This document shows, piece by piece, positions 8,177 through 17,993 of a stretch of 64,000 bases of DNA. The notes below the pieces were generated by a model that did not search any database, had not been told where the DNA came from, and saw only the letters and a list, made by a program, of their open reading frames with translations. Position 1 is the stretch's first letter, and the number at the start of each line of letters is the position of its first letter. The DNA comes from Nitrosomonadales bacterium (GTDB lineage: Bacteria; Pseudomonadota; Gammaproteobacteria; Burkholderiales; Gallionellaceae), in NCBI GenBank assembly GCA_016199835.1, contig JACQFX010000010.1:1-64000 (forward strand). The letters are read 5' to 3'. A program made the position numbers and the translations under genes.

Positions 8177-9463
8177 TCAGCGCAGGGCTTGCCGGAATTC
8201 GTCGGGAAAATGACGGAAGGCGCTGTCGAGCAGTTGCACAGCGCCGTTGACGAGGTGGCAACGGCCGCTGCCGGGCAGCATGTTGCATAGGTTTCTCAGC
8301 GTGGCGAGATCGGTCTCGGTGCCACGGCCGGTGTCTATCTTGTCGAGCAGGCGGCTCATGGTGGCGGTGCCGGTCTTGCACGGGGGGCATTGGCCGCATG
8401 AGGAATGTGCGAAGAAGCGCATGTATTCGGCCACACGCTTGACGATGCCGGTGCCTTCCGATACCACGATCATCGCGCCCGTGCCCAGGCTGCTGCCGCG
8501 CGCGCGTACGGATTCGAAATCCAGCGCCACGTCCAGATCAACAGGCGTCAACATATTGCTGGAAGGTCCGCCGGTAAACACGGCCTTGAGCGGCTTGCCG
8601 GACAGGAGGCCGCCGCCATGAACGAAGATGAGTTCGCGCAGCGAAGTGCCCATGGGCAATTCGAACACGCCGGGATGCAGCACGTCGCCGCTCAGCGAAT
8701 AGAGCTTGGTGCCGCTGCCGGAATTCTTGCCGAGCGACTTGAACCATGCGGCACCGTTCTTGACGATGTGCGATACATGCGCGACGGTTTCGACGTTGTT
8801 GATCACGGTAGGGCAGCCATGTACACCGGCTTGTGCAGGGTAGGGCGGCTTGCCGCGCGGGAAGGGGAAGCCGCCTTCTATCCACGCCATCGCTGCGGTT
8901 TCTTCGCCGCCGATGTAATGCCCGGAGCCGGGACACAGTTCCATCTCCAGCGGCTTGCCCAGAGTAGTCGAGGCCAGCGTCAGCAGATCCGAGGCTTTCC
9001 ATTGTTCGAGCGCCGAGCGCATCGCGGCCAGCGAACGTTTGATGTCTGGGTTGGTGTAGAACACGATGCGGTTTGCGCCTATCACCAGTGCCGCTATGAC
9101 TGCGCCTTCGATTATCTGGTGCGGTGTTTCTTCCAGCAGCAATCTGTCCTTGAAGGTGCCGGGTTCGTCTTCGTTACCGTTCACCACCAGATATTTGTCC
9201 GGCTTGGGCAATTCGTTGATGGCGGACTCCCACTTGCGCCACACCGGGAAGCCGCTGCCACCGAGCCCGCGCAGATCGGCTTCGCGTATTGCAGCATGCA
9301 CGGCAGGGAGATCTTGGGCGGCAAGTGTGAGCGCGACACCACCGCCTGATTCGCGCCAGCGAGCCATGTTGGCACCGACGCGCTGGTCGGGATGCAACAG
9401 CACCTGAGGTGTTTCGAGCGGCGGTATGTTGAGTTCGCACGCCTGGGTTTTCAGCGTTTCCAT
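8177..9463 (-). CDS. NuoF-like NAD(P)H-binding FMN/4Fe-4S subunit
   Basis: A 428-residue homologue of the NuoF/HoxF 51-kDa subunit, which passes electrons between NAD(H), FMN and a 4Fe-4S cluster. Visible are the glycine-rich dinucleotide motif GLGGSGFPVW, the FMN loop NGNEDEPGTF, the SCGQCPPCKTG cluster motif and a fourth Cys in the C-terminal domain. It is the last gene of a five-gene minus-strand operon with KorAB and FrdAB-like proteins, and overlaps the FrdA-like gene by 13 bp. It probably makes the complex NAD(P)-linked. It is not part of a nuo operon. Confidence 0.88.
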   Translation of the reverse strand: METLKTQACELNIPPLETPQVLLHPDQRVGANMARWRESGGGVALTLAAQDLPAVHAAIREADLRGLGGSGFPVWRKWESAINELPKPDKYLVVNGNEDEPGTFKDRLLLEETPHQIIEGAVIAALVIGANRIVFYTNPDIKRSLAAMRSALEQWKASDLLTLASTTLGKPLEMELCPGSGHYIGGEETAAMAWIEGGFPFPRGKPPYPAQAGVHGCPTVINNVETVAHVSHIVKNGAAWFKSLGKNSGSGTKLYSLSGDVLHPGVFELPMGTSLRELIFVHGGGLLSGKPLKAVFTGGPSSNMLTPVDLDVALDFESVRARGSSLGTGAMIVVSEGTGIVKRVAEYMRFFAHSSCGQCPPCKTGTATMSRLLDKIDTGRGTETDLATLRNLCNMLPGSGRCHLVNGAVQLLDSAFRHFPDEFRQALR

Positions 9464-11046
9464 ATACCTCCCGCTGCGTAGTCTGGCAACACCAGTGGGG
9501 TGCGCTGAGTCATGGGCATATTCGCTATGGTCAGTGCGCGGCGTGCGCGATTGACATGTTCCAGCGTGACTTTCTTGGGGCCACGGTCGCGATTGGCGGT
9601 GGCTGCAACGCCCGCACGCCGGCCGAAGCTGATGATCTCGAGCAGGGCATTTCCCATCAGGCGGTTGCGCCCATGGATGCCGCCGGATACTTCACCCACG
9701 GCATACAGGCCGGGCACGGTGCTGGCGCCGTCGACATTGATGGACACGCCGCCATTCTGGTAGTGCAGGGTAGGGTGGGTCAGCAGAGGCTGGACGCGCG
9801 GATCCACGCCCGCGATGCGAGTGCGCGACATCAGGTTGGGAAATTGTGCTTCCAGCAGGCCGGGCTGGGCGCGTTCCAGGCGCGGTGTGTCCAGCCATAC
9901 ACCGACATGCTGTTCATTCACGCGCACGCCACGGCCTTCGTGGCACTCGCGCAGGATGGCGGCGCACACCACATCGCGCGGCTGGAGTTCGTCTATGAAG
10001 CGCTGTCCCAGCGCATTCACCAGCAGACAGCCTGCGGCACGCAGGCCCTCGGTCACGAGCTTGCCGGCCAGATGGGATGGGTGCAGCAAGCCGGTGGGGT
10101 GATACTGGAACGAATCCAGCTCGCACAGTTTTGCGCCGATGCGGTAGGCGAGCACGAGGCCGTCACCCGTTGCACCGAGATGATTGGATGTCGGAAAACC
10201 ATTCAGGTGCAACCGCCCGAGACCACCCGTGGCGAGAATGACGGAGCGCGTGCGCACGATGCGCAGGCGGTTATCGAGCAGCGAGGTGAGCACCGCGCCC
10301 ACGCACTTCTCGCCGGTCTCGTTGGATAGCAGCTCGACGGCAGGGCTCTGTTCCCATACTTCGATGCCGCGATGCTGCGTGACGGCTTCGCGCAGTACAC
10401 GCATCATTTCCAGTCCGGTGTAGTCGCGGCAATGCACCAGGCGCGGCGTGCTCATGCCGCCAGCCTTGCGCGTATGCAAGTCGCCGCTGGGCGCCTGATC
10501 GAACTGCATGCCGAGTTGTATCAGCCAGCGCAACACGTTCGGGCCGTCTGCGGCCAGTGCAGCCACCAGTTCTGGATTGCCGATATGGTGCCCGCCGCGC
10601 AGGGTGTCCTGGATATGCCGCTGGATCGAATCTTCCGGCTCGATCGCGGCCTGGATGCCGCCTTCGGCCATGACGGTGTTGCTGTCGCCGAGACGCAGCT
10701 TGGTGGCGAGCAATACGCGCGCGCCTTTTTCGGCGGCCGTCAATGCGGCCGCGCAACCTGCGCCGCCGCCGCCGATCACCAGTACATCCACATCGGTCAC
10801 CGGCACACCGGCCAGATCGGCTTCGTCTATGAAGGTTTCGGCCTGCAACAGCGCGGCCAGTTCGCGCTGGCAACTGTCGCCCGCATTTGGGCCCACCGTG
10901 AGTTTAACCACGCTGTCGCGCAGATGGTCGGGATGATAGGTGTTGAGCAGCGAGTCCTTGTCGGTCAACGCGGGAGGTGGAGCGAGATTGGAATCCGCGC
11001 GGTAACGTGCCAGTGCTTCGGCTAGTGAGATGCCGTTACTCATCAT
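9451..11046 (-). CDS. FrdA/SdhA-like flavoprotein
   Basis: A 531-residue FAD protein of the succinate dehydrogenase/fumarate reductase flavoprotein family. The Rossmann motif is VIGGGGAGCAAALTAAEKGA near residue 90, after an N-terminal extension of about 80 residues. The usual covalent-FAD histidine is replaced: the motif reads GDSNTVMAEGG, so FAD is probably non-covalent. Active-site-like motifs QYHPTG, TEGLRAAG and HGRNRLMGNALLE are kept. It overlaps the FrdB-like gene and the NuoF-like gene. It probably relays electrons in the complex; a fumarate-reducing role is possible. Confidence 0.86.
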   Translation of the reverse strand: MMSNGISLAEALARYRADSNLAPPPALTDKDSLLNTYHPDHLRDSVVKLTVGPNAGDSCQRELAALLQAETFIDEADLAGVPVTDVDVLVIGGGGAGCAAALTAAEKGARVLLATKLRLGDSNTVMAEGGIQAAIEPEDSIQRHIQDTLRGGHHIGNPELVAALAADGPNVLRWLIQLGMQFDQAPSGDLHTRKAGGMSTPRLVHCRDYTGLEMMRVLREAVTQHRGIEVWEQSPAVELLSNETGEKCVGAVLTSLLDNRLRIVRTRSVILATGGLGRLHLNGFPTSNHLGATGDGLVLAYRIGAKLCELDSFQYHPTGLLHPSHLAGKLVTEGLRAAGCLLVNALGQRFIDELQPRDVVCAAILRECHEGRGVRVNEQHVGVWLDTPRLERAQPGLLEAQFPNLMSRTRIAGVDPRVQPLLTHPTLHYQNGGVSINVDGASTVPGLYAVGEVSGGIHGRNRLMGNALLEIISFGRRAGVAATANRDRGPKKVTLEHVNRARRALTIANMPMTQRTPLVLPDYAAGGIWKR

Positions 11047-11683
11047 GATCTTTCTGGGGCGTGCCGGTTTTGTCTTGTCGTAGTTCTTCCAGCCGGTGGA
11101 TGAGATTGGGCGGACGCAGATGGAAATGCGCAGTCACACGGCGACTGAACAGACCCACGTGTGCCGGAGCAATGAATTCCGGGCAGGCGCCATCGCATAA
11201 TTCGCACATGACGCATTCGAAGAAGGTTTCTCCCGCATCGCGGAAACGACCCGCCGAAGCCTGCTTGACGCCTTCCTCGACCGCGATTCCCTTGGGACAG
11301 GACACATTGCAACCATGGCAATGGCGGCAGCGCGCCGCTTCAGGGAAAATATCCTGGAAGCGTGCATGAATGTCCCAGCCGTCCTTGAACTCGCTGAGTT
11401 CGTAATGGTGGCGCGGCGCAGGCGCGGGCGGCAGGAAAATGATTTCTGCGCCGTCTTCGACAAAGGTCTGGCAGGCCAGGCCGACCGAGACCTGCTTGCC
11501 GCGCTTCAGCATGATGCGGCAGGAGCCGCATACGCCTTCCATGCAGCCGACTCCGGTCACGCGCGGCACGCCGCCGTGCCAGGCGGCCTCGACCACGGTC
11601 ATGCCCGCATGTGCGCTGACGGCGAGGCCGTTGATGGTCAGAGCGATGGTGACGTGGTTGCCGTCAGCCGTGTCATGCGTCAT
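11036..11683 (-). CDS. FrdB-like iron-sulfur protein
   Basis: A 215-residue protein with a plant-type 2Fe-2S domain (CMEGVCGSC near residues 48-56 and a later Cys in LACQTF). A C-terminal bis-4Fe-4S domain follows (CRHCHGCNVSCPKG and CVMCELCDGACPE). The order matches the SdhB/FrdB layout. It lies between KorB and the FrdA-like gene and overlaps the latter's start. It is a plausible electron wire between the 2-oxoacid oxidoreductase core and the flavoprotein subunits. Confidence 0.88.
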   Translation of the reverse strand: MTHDTADGNHVTIALTINGLAVSAHAGMTVVEAAWHGGVPRVTGVGCMEGVCGSCRIMLKRGKQVSVGLACQTFVEDGAEIIFLPPAPAPRHHYELSEFKDGWDIHARFQDIFPEAARCRHCHGCNVSCPKGIAVEEGVKQASAGRFRDAGETFFECVMCELCDGACPEFIAPAHVGLFSRRVTAHFHLRPPNLIHRLEELRQDKTGTPQKDHDE

Positions 11684-11708
11684 ATGGATATTATCCGCAG
11701 GTAATAGG

Positions 11709-12605
11709 TTACGGACGCGACAGGTCTACAACCTTGCGCAGGTCGTAATCCTTGTGCCCGTTGACCCGCGTCACCAGTTCGGCCATACGGTCATCCAGTG
11801 TGGGGCGCTCGACCTTGTACAGCAGGCCGGTCGGGATGCGGCCTTCCGCCTTGGCCTTTTGCACCACTTGCATGGCGACATTCACGTCGGTCACATCGTG
11901 GCCGGCATCGAGTATCTCGCAACCGGCCTTGAATACCTTGGCGGTGTCGATCTCGTTGTAAGTCGGGCAGTGCGACAGCAGATTGATAAAGGAGAAGCCC
12001 TTGTGCTCCATGCCTTCCTTGATCAGTTGCGATGCCAGTTTGACGTTGCCGGCAAAGGCCTGGCCGACAAAGGTCGCGCCGTAGGTCAGCATATACATGA
12101 TCGGATCCAACGGCTCTTCTACAGCGCCGAAAGGTGTGACGGAACCCTTCATCACGCGATGGGAAGTGGGCGAGGTCTGGCCCTTGGTCAAGCCGTAAAC
12201 GTGGTTATCCATCAGGATGTAAGTCATGTTGACGTTTTTGCGCGCCATGTGCGGCATGTGTCCGCCGCCGATGGAGAAGCCGTCGCCGTCGCCGCCGGTC
12301 ACCACCACCGCGAGGTCGGGGCGCGCCAGTTGTGCGCCCGTCGCAACGGGGCCCGCACGACCGTGCAGTGTGTGCATCTTGTAGGACTTTACGAAATACG
12401 GCAGGCGCGAGGAGCAGCCGATGCCGGAAATGCTCATCAGGTTTTCCGGCTTGATGCCGATCTCGGCCAGCGAGCGCAGGAACGAAGTCAGTACGCCGCT
12501 GTGGCCGCAGCCCGGACACCAGAAAGACGACAGGTCTTCGCGGTAATCCTTGGATTCGAGTTGAACCTGATGGAATCGATCTTGAACATTGATGGGTGCG
12601 TTCAT
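11709..12605 (-). CDS. korB: 2-oxoacid:ferredoxin oxidoreductase beta subunit (KorB-like)
   Basis: A 298-residue thiamine-diphosphate subunit. The cluster/active motif WCPGCGHSG is near residue 30 and the TPP-binding GDGDGFSIGGGHMPH near residue 100. DNHVYGLTKGQTSPTS matches 2-oxoglutarate or pyruvate ferredoxin oxidoreductase beta chains. With the KorA subunit it oxidatively decarboxylates a 2-oxoacid to the acyl-CoA, or runs in reverse. ATG 12605 overlaps the korA stop (ATGA), showing tight coupling. Substrate (2-oxoglutarate or pyruvate) is inferred from the two-subunit layout. Confidence 0.92.
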   Translation of the reverse strand: MNAPINVQDRFHQVQLESKDYREDLSSFWCPGCGHSGVLTSFLRSLAEIGIKPENLMSISGIGCSSRLPYFVKSYKMHTLHGRAGPVATGAQLARPDLAVVVTGGDGDGFSIGGGHMPHMARKNVNMTYILMDNHVYGLTKGQTSPTSHRVMKGSVTPFGAVEEPLDPIMYMLTYGATFVGQAFAGNVKLASQLIKEGMEHKGFSFINLLSHCPTYNEIDTAKVFKAGCEILDAGHDVTDVNVAMQVVQKAKAEGRIPTGLLYKVERPTLDDRMAELVTRVNGHKDYDLRKVVDLSRP

Positions 12606-14329
12606 GCCAGCATCTCCTTAACACGTTTAACAATCATTTCCGGCGTAAATGGCAGACCGCCGCAAATAGTGTAGGACTCGGGGCGCAGGCTGGTCTCTGC
12701 GCGTACGAAGTGAGCCAGTTGGCCCAGGAAGTTGACCTCGGGGAGCAGGATGCGCTTGCAGCCCTTGCCGAAATCTTCGAACTGTTCGACCGGCAGCGGG
12801 TGCAATAGTTTCGGATAGAAACCTTTGACCTTGATGCCTTCGGCGCGCAGGCGCTGAACCGCTTCGCGCACCACGCCGATGGTGCCGCCCCAGGTGATGA
12901 TGCCGATGTCCGCATCGCCCTCGCCGTCCACCTCGGTTAGCGGCACATCGTTGACCACCGTCTTGAGTTTGTTGAAACGCTTGGCTTGCATGATCTCGTG
13001 ATTTTCTCCGGCATAGCTGGGCGTTCCCTTTTCGCTGTGCTCGAGACCCGTGGCGATGTGCATGCCGCCCGGTGTGCCCGGATCAACCATAGGCGAGATG
13101 CCGCTTTCAGTCAGCTTGTAGCGGTTGTATTCGCCTTTGCCGTCCCAGCGTTCACGATTCACGATGGTGAAGCTGGCCGGATCGGGATAGGGACTGCTCT
13201 GGGTCGAGAATGCCAGCGAGCCGTCGGACAGCAGTATCACCGGGCACTGATATTTCTCGGCGAGGTTGAATGCCGTCACGGTGAGGGCGACGCAATCCTG
13301 CACGTTTTCCACGGACAGCACGATGCGCCCGCAGTCGCCGTGTCCGCCGTGTACCGCCAGGAACAGGTCGGATTGTTCGTGCTTGGTCGGCATACCGGTG
13401 GAGGGGCCGCCGCGCTGCACGTCCACTACCACGCAAGGAGTTTCGCTCATGAACGCCATGCCTATCATCTCGCCCATCAGCGCGAGACCGGGGCCGGAGG
13501 TGGAGGTCATGGCCTTCTTGCCGGCGTAGGAGGCACCGAGCACCTGCGAAATCGAAGCGATTTCGTCTTCCGCCTGGATCAGCGTGCCGCCGCGCTTGGG
13601 CAAATGTTTGGCCACATAGATGGCGACTTCGGTTGCCGGAGTGATCGGGTAGGCGGAAAAGAATTCCAGTCCGGCGATCATCGCACCGAGGCCGATGGCG
13701 TTGTTGCCCGACATCACGATCACGTCGCGATCGGGATCTTTCTTGGGAGTGCCGATAGCCCATGGGTCGGTTTTCTTCAGCGCGCGCGCCAATTCCAGGC
13801 CGCGCTCGAAGGCAGTGATGTTGCCCTGCACCACGGCATCGCCCTTGCGTGCAAACTTGGCGGTCAACACTTCGCGCAGCGAAGCTTCGGGAATGTTGAA
13901 CAGCACCGACAACGCGCCCATCGCCACCATGTTCTTGGCGCGCACATTGTTCAGATCTTTCGCCGTTTGCGTCATGGGAATAGGGTAAGCGTGTACGCCT
14001 TCCGGGATGTCCGGCGTAAAGTCGCCGGGGCAGTCGTAGACCAGTGCATGACCGGGCTTCAGGCGTGCCTTGTTCATCTCGTAGGCTTCGCCGTTGAACA
14101 CGCACAGCACGTCGAAAATGTCGCCCTGGTTGTAAACCGCTTCAGTGCTGGCGCGCAGTTGATACATTGCGTAGCCGCCCTTGATCTCGGCGGGGAAAGT
14201 CTTGAACGTGTAAACGTCGAGACCGGCGCGCGCGCAGGCCTGGGTGATGAAATCGCCGACGGAGATAACGCCTTCGCCGCCTTCGCCGCCAACGCGGATG
14301 ATTAGATCGTTCTTGCTCTTGCCTTGCAT
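12602..14329 (-). CDS. korA: 2-oxoacid:ferredoxin oxidoreductase fused gamma-alpha subunit (KorA-like)
   Basis: A 575-residue fusion. The gamma domain comes first (GGEGGEGVISVGDFITQAC from about residue 13), followed by the alpha pyrimidine-binding domain (MSGNNAIGLGAMIAGLEFFS, AYPITPATEV). This is the two-gene KorAB type, which lacks a built-in ferredoxin domain. It opens the operon korA-korB-frdB-like-frdA-like-nuoF-like. The arrangement recalls the NADP-linked 2-oxoglutarate oxidoreductase described from Azoarcus. About 250 bp separate it from pntB. Confidence 0.92.
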   Translation of the reverse strand: MQGKSKNDLIIRVGGEGGEGVISVGDFITQACARAGLDVYTFKTFPAEIKGGYAMYQLRASTEAVYNQGDIFDVLCVFNGEAYEMNKARLKPGHALVYDCPGDFTPDIPEGVHAYPIPMTQTAKDLNNVRAKNMVAMGALSVLFNIPEASLREVLTAKFARKGDAVVQGNITAFERGLELARALKKTDPWAIGTPKKDPDRDVIVMSGNNAIGLGAMIAGLEFFSAYPITPATEVAIYVAKHLPKRGGTLIQAEDEIASISQVLGASYAGKKAMTSTSGPGLALMGEMIGMAFMSETPCVVVDVQRGGPSTGMPTKHEQSDLFLAVHGGHGDCGRIVLSVENVQDCVALTVTAFNLAEKYQCPVILLSDGSLAFSTQSSPYPDPASFTIVNRERWDGKGEYNRYKLTESGISPMVDPGTPGGMHIATGLEHSEKGTPSYAGENHEIMQAKRFNKLKTVVNDVPLTEVDGEGDADIGIITWGGTIGVVREAVQRLRAEGIKVKGFYPKLLHPLPVEQFEDFGKGCKRILLPEVNFLGQLAHFVRAETSLRPESYTICGGLPFTPEMIVKRVKEMLA

Positions 14330-14583
14330 TTACTTCTCCTCCTCAGTCATACGATATCGGGAACACAGCACCGGAGTGAGCCTGTTATGTTCAGACCCTT
14401 CATGACGGCGTCGGTAATCGGATAATTATATCGAATAAGTTGCATCCGGGACATACGATTTTCTGCCATACCTCAGCCGCCAGAGGGGAGATAGGCTTGC
14501 TGCGAAGGGTGGTTCCAGATGCCTTGGTGTTGAATCAGGCAGGTCAAGGGCAGCCCGGGAGGGCGCCCTTGCCAAACGGCGTT
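14330..14583. other. Gap between pntB and korA with a GC-rich hairpin
   Basis: There is no gene here. CAAGGGC (14545-14551) pairs with GCCCTTG (14565-14571) with an inner GCCC/GGGC stem, just past the pntB stop. It could end pntB transcription, but no T-run follows on the minus strand. The remainder is presumably the korA leader and promoter; no clear -35/-10 pair was recognised. Confidence 0.5.
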
Positions 14584-16005
14584 TTACGCCTTCAGCGCAA
14601 CGAACACTTCTTCCAGCATCTTCTTGGCGTCGCCGAATAGCATGCGGTTGTTCTCTTTGTAGAACAACGGATTGTCTACGCCCGCATAGCCCGATGCCAT
14701 GCTGCGCTTCATCACGATGGAAGTCTTGGCCTTCCATACTTCCAGCACCGGCATACCGGCGATAGGGCTGTTCGGGTCGTCCTGGGCGGCCGGGTTTACG
14801 ATGTCATTGGCGCCGATCACCATGGCGACATCGGTATCCGGGAAGTCCGCGTTGAGCTCGTCCATCTCCATCACGATGTCGTAAGGCACCTTGGCTTCGG
14901 CCAGCAGCACGTTCATGTGGCCGGGCATGCGGCCGGCGACCGGGTGGATGCCGAAGCGCACGTTGACGCCTTTCTCGCGCAGCAACTGCGTGATTTCGTA
15001 TACCGTGTGCTGAGCCTGTGCCACCGCCATGCCGTAACCCGGCACGATGATCACGTTCCTGGCCTCGCGCAGCAGCTCGGCGGTTTCGGCGGCACTGACC
15101 GCCACGACTTCGCCTGCCGGTTGCTGTGCATCGCCGCTGGAAGCGGCGGGGGCACCGCTGCTCGTGCCGAAACCGCCAGCGATCACGCTGATGAAATTGC
15201 GGTTCATCGCGCGGCACATGATGTAGGACAGGATGGCACCGGAAGAGCCTACCAGGGCACCGGTGACGATCAGCAGGTCGTTATTCAGCATGAAACCCGT
15301 TGCCGCAGCGGCCCAGCCCGAATAACTGTTGAGCATGGATACCACCACCGGCATATCGGCGCCGCCGATGGCCATCACCATGTGGATACCGAACAACAGC
15401 GCGATCGCGGTCATCGCAAATAGCGGAATCATACCGGCGGACACCGACTCGGTATGCAGGAATACACCGCCGAACCAGATTACGAGCAGAAGGCCCACAA
15501 GGTTGAGCCAGTGGCGCGCGGGCAGCAGCAAGGGCTTGCCGCCTATCTTGCCCGAGAGCTTGCCGAAAGCGATGATGGAGCCGGAGAAAGTTATGGCGCC
15601 GATCAGGATGCCGACATAGATTTCGGATTCGTGTATGGCTTTTTCGGCGCTGCTCAGGTTGAGTGCGGCTATCGGGTCAATGTAATTCGCGAAGCCGACC
15701 AGTGTTGCGGCGAGGCCGACCAAGCTGTGCATTAGTGCGACCAGTTCCGGCATCTGGGTCATCTGCACTTTGCGTGCGGCGTAGATGCCGACGCTACCGC
15801 CGACCGCCATCGCACCTATGATCCACGGCAGGCCAGCCATCGAGACGCGCGGGCCGAACACGGTGGCCAGCACGGCGATGGCCATGCCTATCATGCCGTA
15901 GAGGTTGCCGCGCCGCGAGGACTCGGGATGCGAGAGGCCGCCGAGGCTGAGTATGAAAAGTATCGTTGCGCCGATATACGAGACTGTTGCCAAGCTTGCA
16001 GACAT
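14584..16005 (-). CDS. pntB: NAD(P) transhydrogenase subunit beta
   Basis: A 473-residue integral membrane protein. About nine membrane helices (such as [17 protein letters not shown]) precede a C-terminal NADP-binding domain ([71 protein letters not shown]). With PntA it couples the proton gradient to NADPH formation. It follows pntA after 11 bp. The length is close to the E. coli protein. Confidence 0.97.
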   Translation of the reverse strand: MSASLATVSYIGATILFILSLGGLSHPESSRRGNLYGMIGMAIAVLATVFGPRVSMAGLPWIIGAMAVGGSVGIYAARKVQMTQMPELVALMHSLVGLAATLVGFANYIDPIAALNLSSAEKAIHESEIYVGILIGAITFSGSIIAFGKLSGKIGGKPLLLPARHWLNLVGLLLVIWFGGVFLHTESVSAGMIPLFAMTAIALLFGIHMVMAIGGADMPVVVSMLNSYSGWAAAATGFMLNNDLLIVTGALVGSSGAILSYIMCRAMNRNFISVIAGGFGTSSGAPAASSGDAQQPAGEVVAVSAAETAELLREARNVIIVPGYGMAVAQAQHTVYEITQLLREKGVNVRFGIHPVAGRMPGHMNVLLAEAKVPYDIVMEMDELNADFPDTDVAMVIGANDIVNPAAQDDPNSPIAGMPVLEVWKAKTSIVMKRSMASGYAGVDNPLFYKENNRMLFGDAKKMLEEVFVALKA

Positions 16006-16016
16006 AGTAATTTACC

Positions 16017-17585
16017 TTATTTGCGGAACATCGACAGCATGCGCCGGGTGACGGCGAAGCCGCCGAACATATTGACCGTGGTGAGCGCGATACCCGCTAC
16101 CGCCAGCCCGCGTATCCAGCCATCCGGGCGATCGAAACCTTCCGTCAGCGGCGGCGCGATCTGCACCAGCGCACCGATGGCGATGATGCTGGAGATCGCG
16201 TTGGTCACGCTCATCAGCGGCGTATGCAGGGCAGGCGTGACGTTCCATACCACCATGTAGCCGACGAAGCAGGCGAGCACGAACACGGTGAAGTGGCCGA
16301 GGAACGCTGCGGGCGCATACGCGCCGATGAGCAGGAATAGCACCGCTGCGACGCCGAAGATCACCGCCGTCTTGCCGCCCGAGGCCGGAGCGCCACCGCC
16401 GCCATGTCCGTGCGCGGGGGCAGGAGCGGCTTTGGCCGGAGCTGCGGGGAGTTTCGGAGCAGGCGCAGGCCAGGTGATTACACCCTCCTTGATCACCGTC
16501 AGGCCGCGTATGGCATCGTCTTCCATGTTGACGTTGATAATGCCGTCCTTGGTCTTGCACAACTCCTCGCTCAGACGGAACAGATTGGTTGCATACAAGG
16601 TGGATGACTGCTTGGCCAGACGACTGTTCAGATCGGTGTAGCCGACGATGGTCACGCCGTGCTTCACCACCGCTTGCCCCGGCTCGGTCAATTCGCAGTT
16701 GCCGCCGCGTTCGGCCGCCATGTCAACGATGACGCTGCCCGGTTTCATGCTCTGCACCATCTCGGCGGTGATCAGCCTGGGTGCGGGCTTGCCGGGAATC
16801 AGCGCAGTGGTAATGATGATGTCCACTTCCTTCGCCTGCTTGGCGTACATCTCGCGCTGGGCCTGCTGGAAGCCCTCGCTCATTACCTTGGCGTAACCGC
16901 CGCCGCCGCCGCCTTCTTCTTCAAACTCGACTTTCACGAATTCGCCGCCCAAAGACTTGACCTGATCGGCCACTTCGGCACGGGTGTCGTTGGCGCGCAC
17001 GATGGCGCCCAGACCGGCGGCTGTGCCGATCGCGGCGAGGCCGGCGACGCCGGCGCCGGCGATGAAGACCTTGGCCGGAGGCACTTTACCTGCGGCCGTG
17101 ATCTGGCCGTTGAAGTAGCGGCCAAAGGCATTGGCGGCCTCGATGACGGCACGGTAGCCGGCGACGCCGGCCTGCGAGGTCAGCGCGTCCATTTTCTGGG
17201 CGCGGCTCAACATGCGTTGCAGTGCGTCTATGGCCAGTACGGTGGCTTTCTTCGCCGCCAGTTGTTGCATGAGTTCCGGATTTTGCGCGGGCCAGATGAA
17301 ACCGATCAAGTGGCCTCCTTCGCGCATCAGCCCAACTTCGGCGCTCGTCGGGACGGTTACCTTGAACACGATGTCAGATCTGGCCCACAGTTGCGCTGCA
17401 TTTTCGATTATCTCTGCACCTGCCGTGCGGTAAGCATCGTCACTGCAATTTGCCGCATCTCCGGCGCCGGACTCCACGGCAACCGTGAAACCCAGCTTGA
17501 TGAGTTTTTCAACTACCTCCGGTACGGTGGCAACGCGCTTTTCGCCTGCGGCTATCTCGCGGGGAATTCCTATCATCAAAGCCAT
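16017..17585 (-). CDS. pntA: NAD(P) transhydrogenase subunit alpha
   Basis: A 522-residue E. coli-type PntA. The alanine dehydrogenase/PNT N-terminal domain (IGIPREIAAGEKRVATVPE) and the NAD-binding domain (VFIAGAGVAGLAAIGTAAGLG) come first. A variable Ala/Pro linker follows, then four C-terminal membrane helices. A six-glycine stretch (EEEGGGGGGYAK) replaces the usual shorter loop around residue 225. It starts the pntAB operon; a terminator hairpin for the upstream transcript lies at 17638-17663. Confidence 0.97.
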   Translation of the reverse strand: MALMIGIPREIAAGEKRVATVPEVVEKLIKLGFTVAVESGAGDAANCSDDAYRTAGAEIIENAAQLWARSDIVFKVTVPTSAEVGLMREGGHLIGFIWPAQNPELMQQLAAKKATVLAIDALQRMLSRAQKMDALTSQAGVAGYRAVIEAANAFGRYFNGQITAAGKVPPAKVFIAGAGVAGLAAIGTAAGLGAIVRANDTRAEVADQVKSLGGEFVKVEFEEEGGGGGGYAKVMSEGFQQAQREMYAKQAKEVDIIITTALIPGKPAPRLITAEMVQSMKPGSVIVDMAAERGGNCELTEPGQAVVKHGVTIVGYTDLNSRLAKQSSTLYATNLFRLSEELCKTKDGIINVNMEDDAIRGLTVIKEGVITWPAPAPKLPAAPAKAAPAPAHGHGGGGAPASGGKTAVIFGVAAVLFLLIGAYAPAAFLGHFTVFVLACFVGYMVVWNVTPALHTPLMSVTNAISSIIAIGALVQIAPPLTEGFDRPDGWIRGLAVAGIALTTVNMFGGFAVTRRMLSMFRK

Positions 17586-17637
17586 GTAGTCTTCCGTTTC
17601 AATAAGATTATTTTTCGGTTGTTCTATCGCACATCAT

Positions 17638-17663
17638 CAAAAAGCCACGGTTGGAGCCGTGGC
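17638..17663 (-). terminator. Rho-independent terminator upstream of pntA
   Basis: On the minus strand GCCACGG-CTCCAA-CCGTGGC is followed at once by TTTTT. The stem is 7 bp with a 6-base loop. It lies between the GGDEF-EAL gene and pntA, so it should end the transcript of the former. Confidence 0.75.
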
Positions 17664-17828
17664 CTGATGCACTGAGGCGCGATGGTACTTCAAAAATCTT
17701 CCGGCTATCAACCTTCTTTTTCTACTGCCGCACTACCTGGGCATTCGTACTTTGCGTTGCTGTTGTTATGAGTTTGCCTGAAAACCCTTGTATATTATTG
17801 CTCTTGATGAAATTACCGGGATGAGAAA

Positions 17829-17993
17829 ATGACGGTGGCCATCCTTACTGAAGAAGCGGCTGGGAAGCTTCTTTCTACTATAAAAATCCCTCCGCGTCCC
17901 GCAGTGGTCGAGCAGGTCAATCTGGAAAGACGCAAAGAAAATCCGGATTTGAACAAGGTGTCCGGTCTGACGCCGGACTCGCTCACACGGTAG
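17829..17993 (+). pseudogene. N-terminal fragment of an HDOD-domain protein
   Basis: A 54-codon ORF. Residues from about 19 on (IPPRPAVVEQVNLERRKENP, then DLNKVSGL) match the opening of HDOD signalling domains, which continue with a DxxLxxxxLxxxNSP motif. Here the match stops after VSGL and the frame ends within 12 codons. The end overlaps the end of the convergent GGDEF-EAL gene by 11 bp. A deletion that joined the two genes would explain this. The rest of 17586-17982 holds only the terminator at 17638. Confidence 0.65.

Noticed and set aside
12986-14305. A 439-codon open frame on the plus strand opposite korA
   Set aside because: The minus-strand korA is unmistakable, and the plus frame shows no family features. 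Long antisense frames are common in GC-rich genes.
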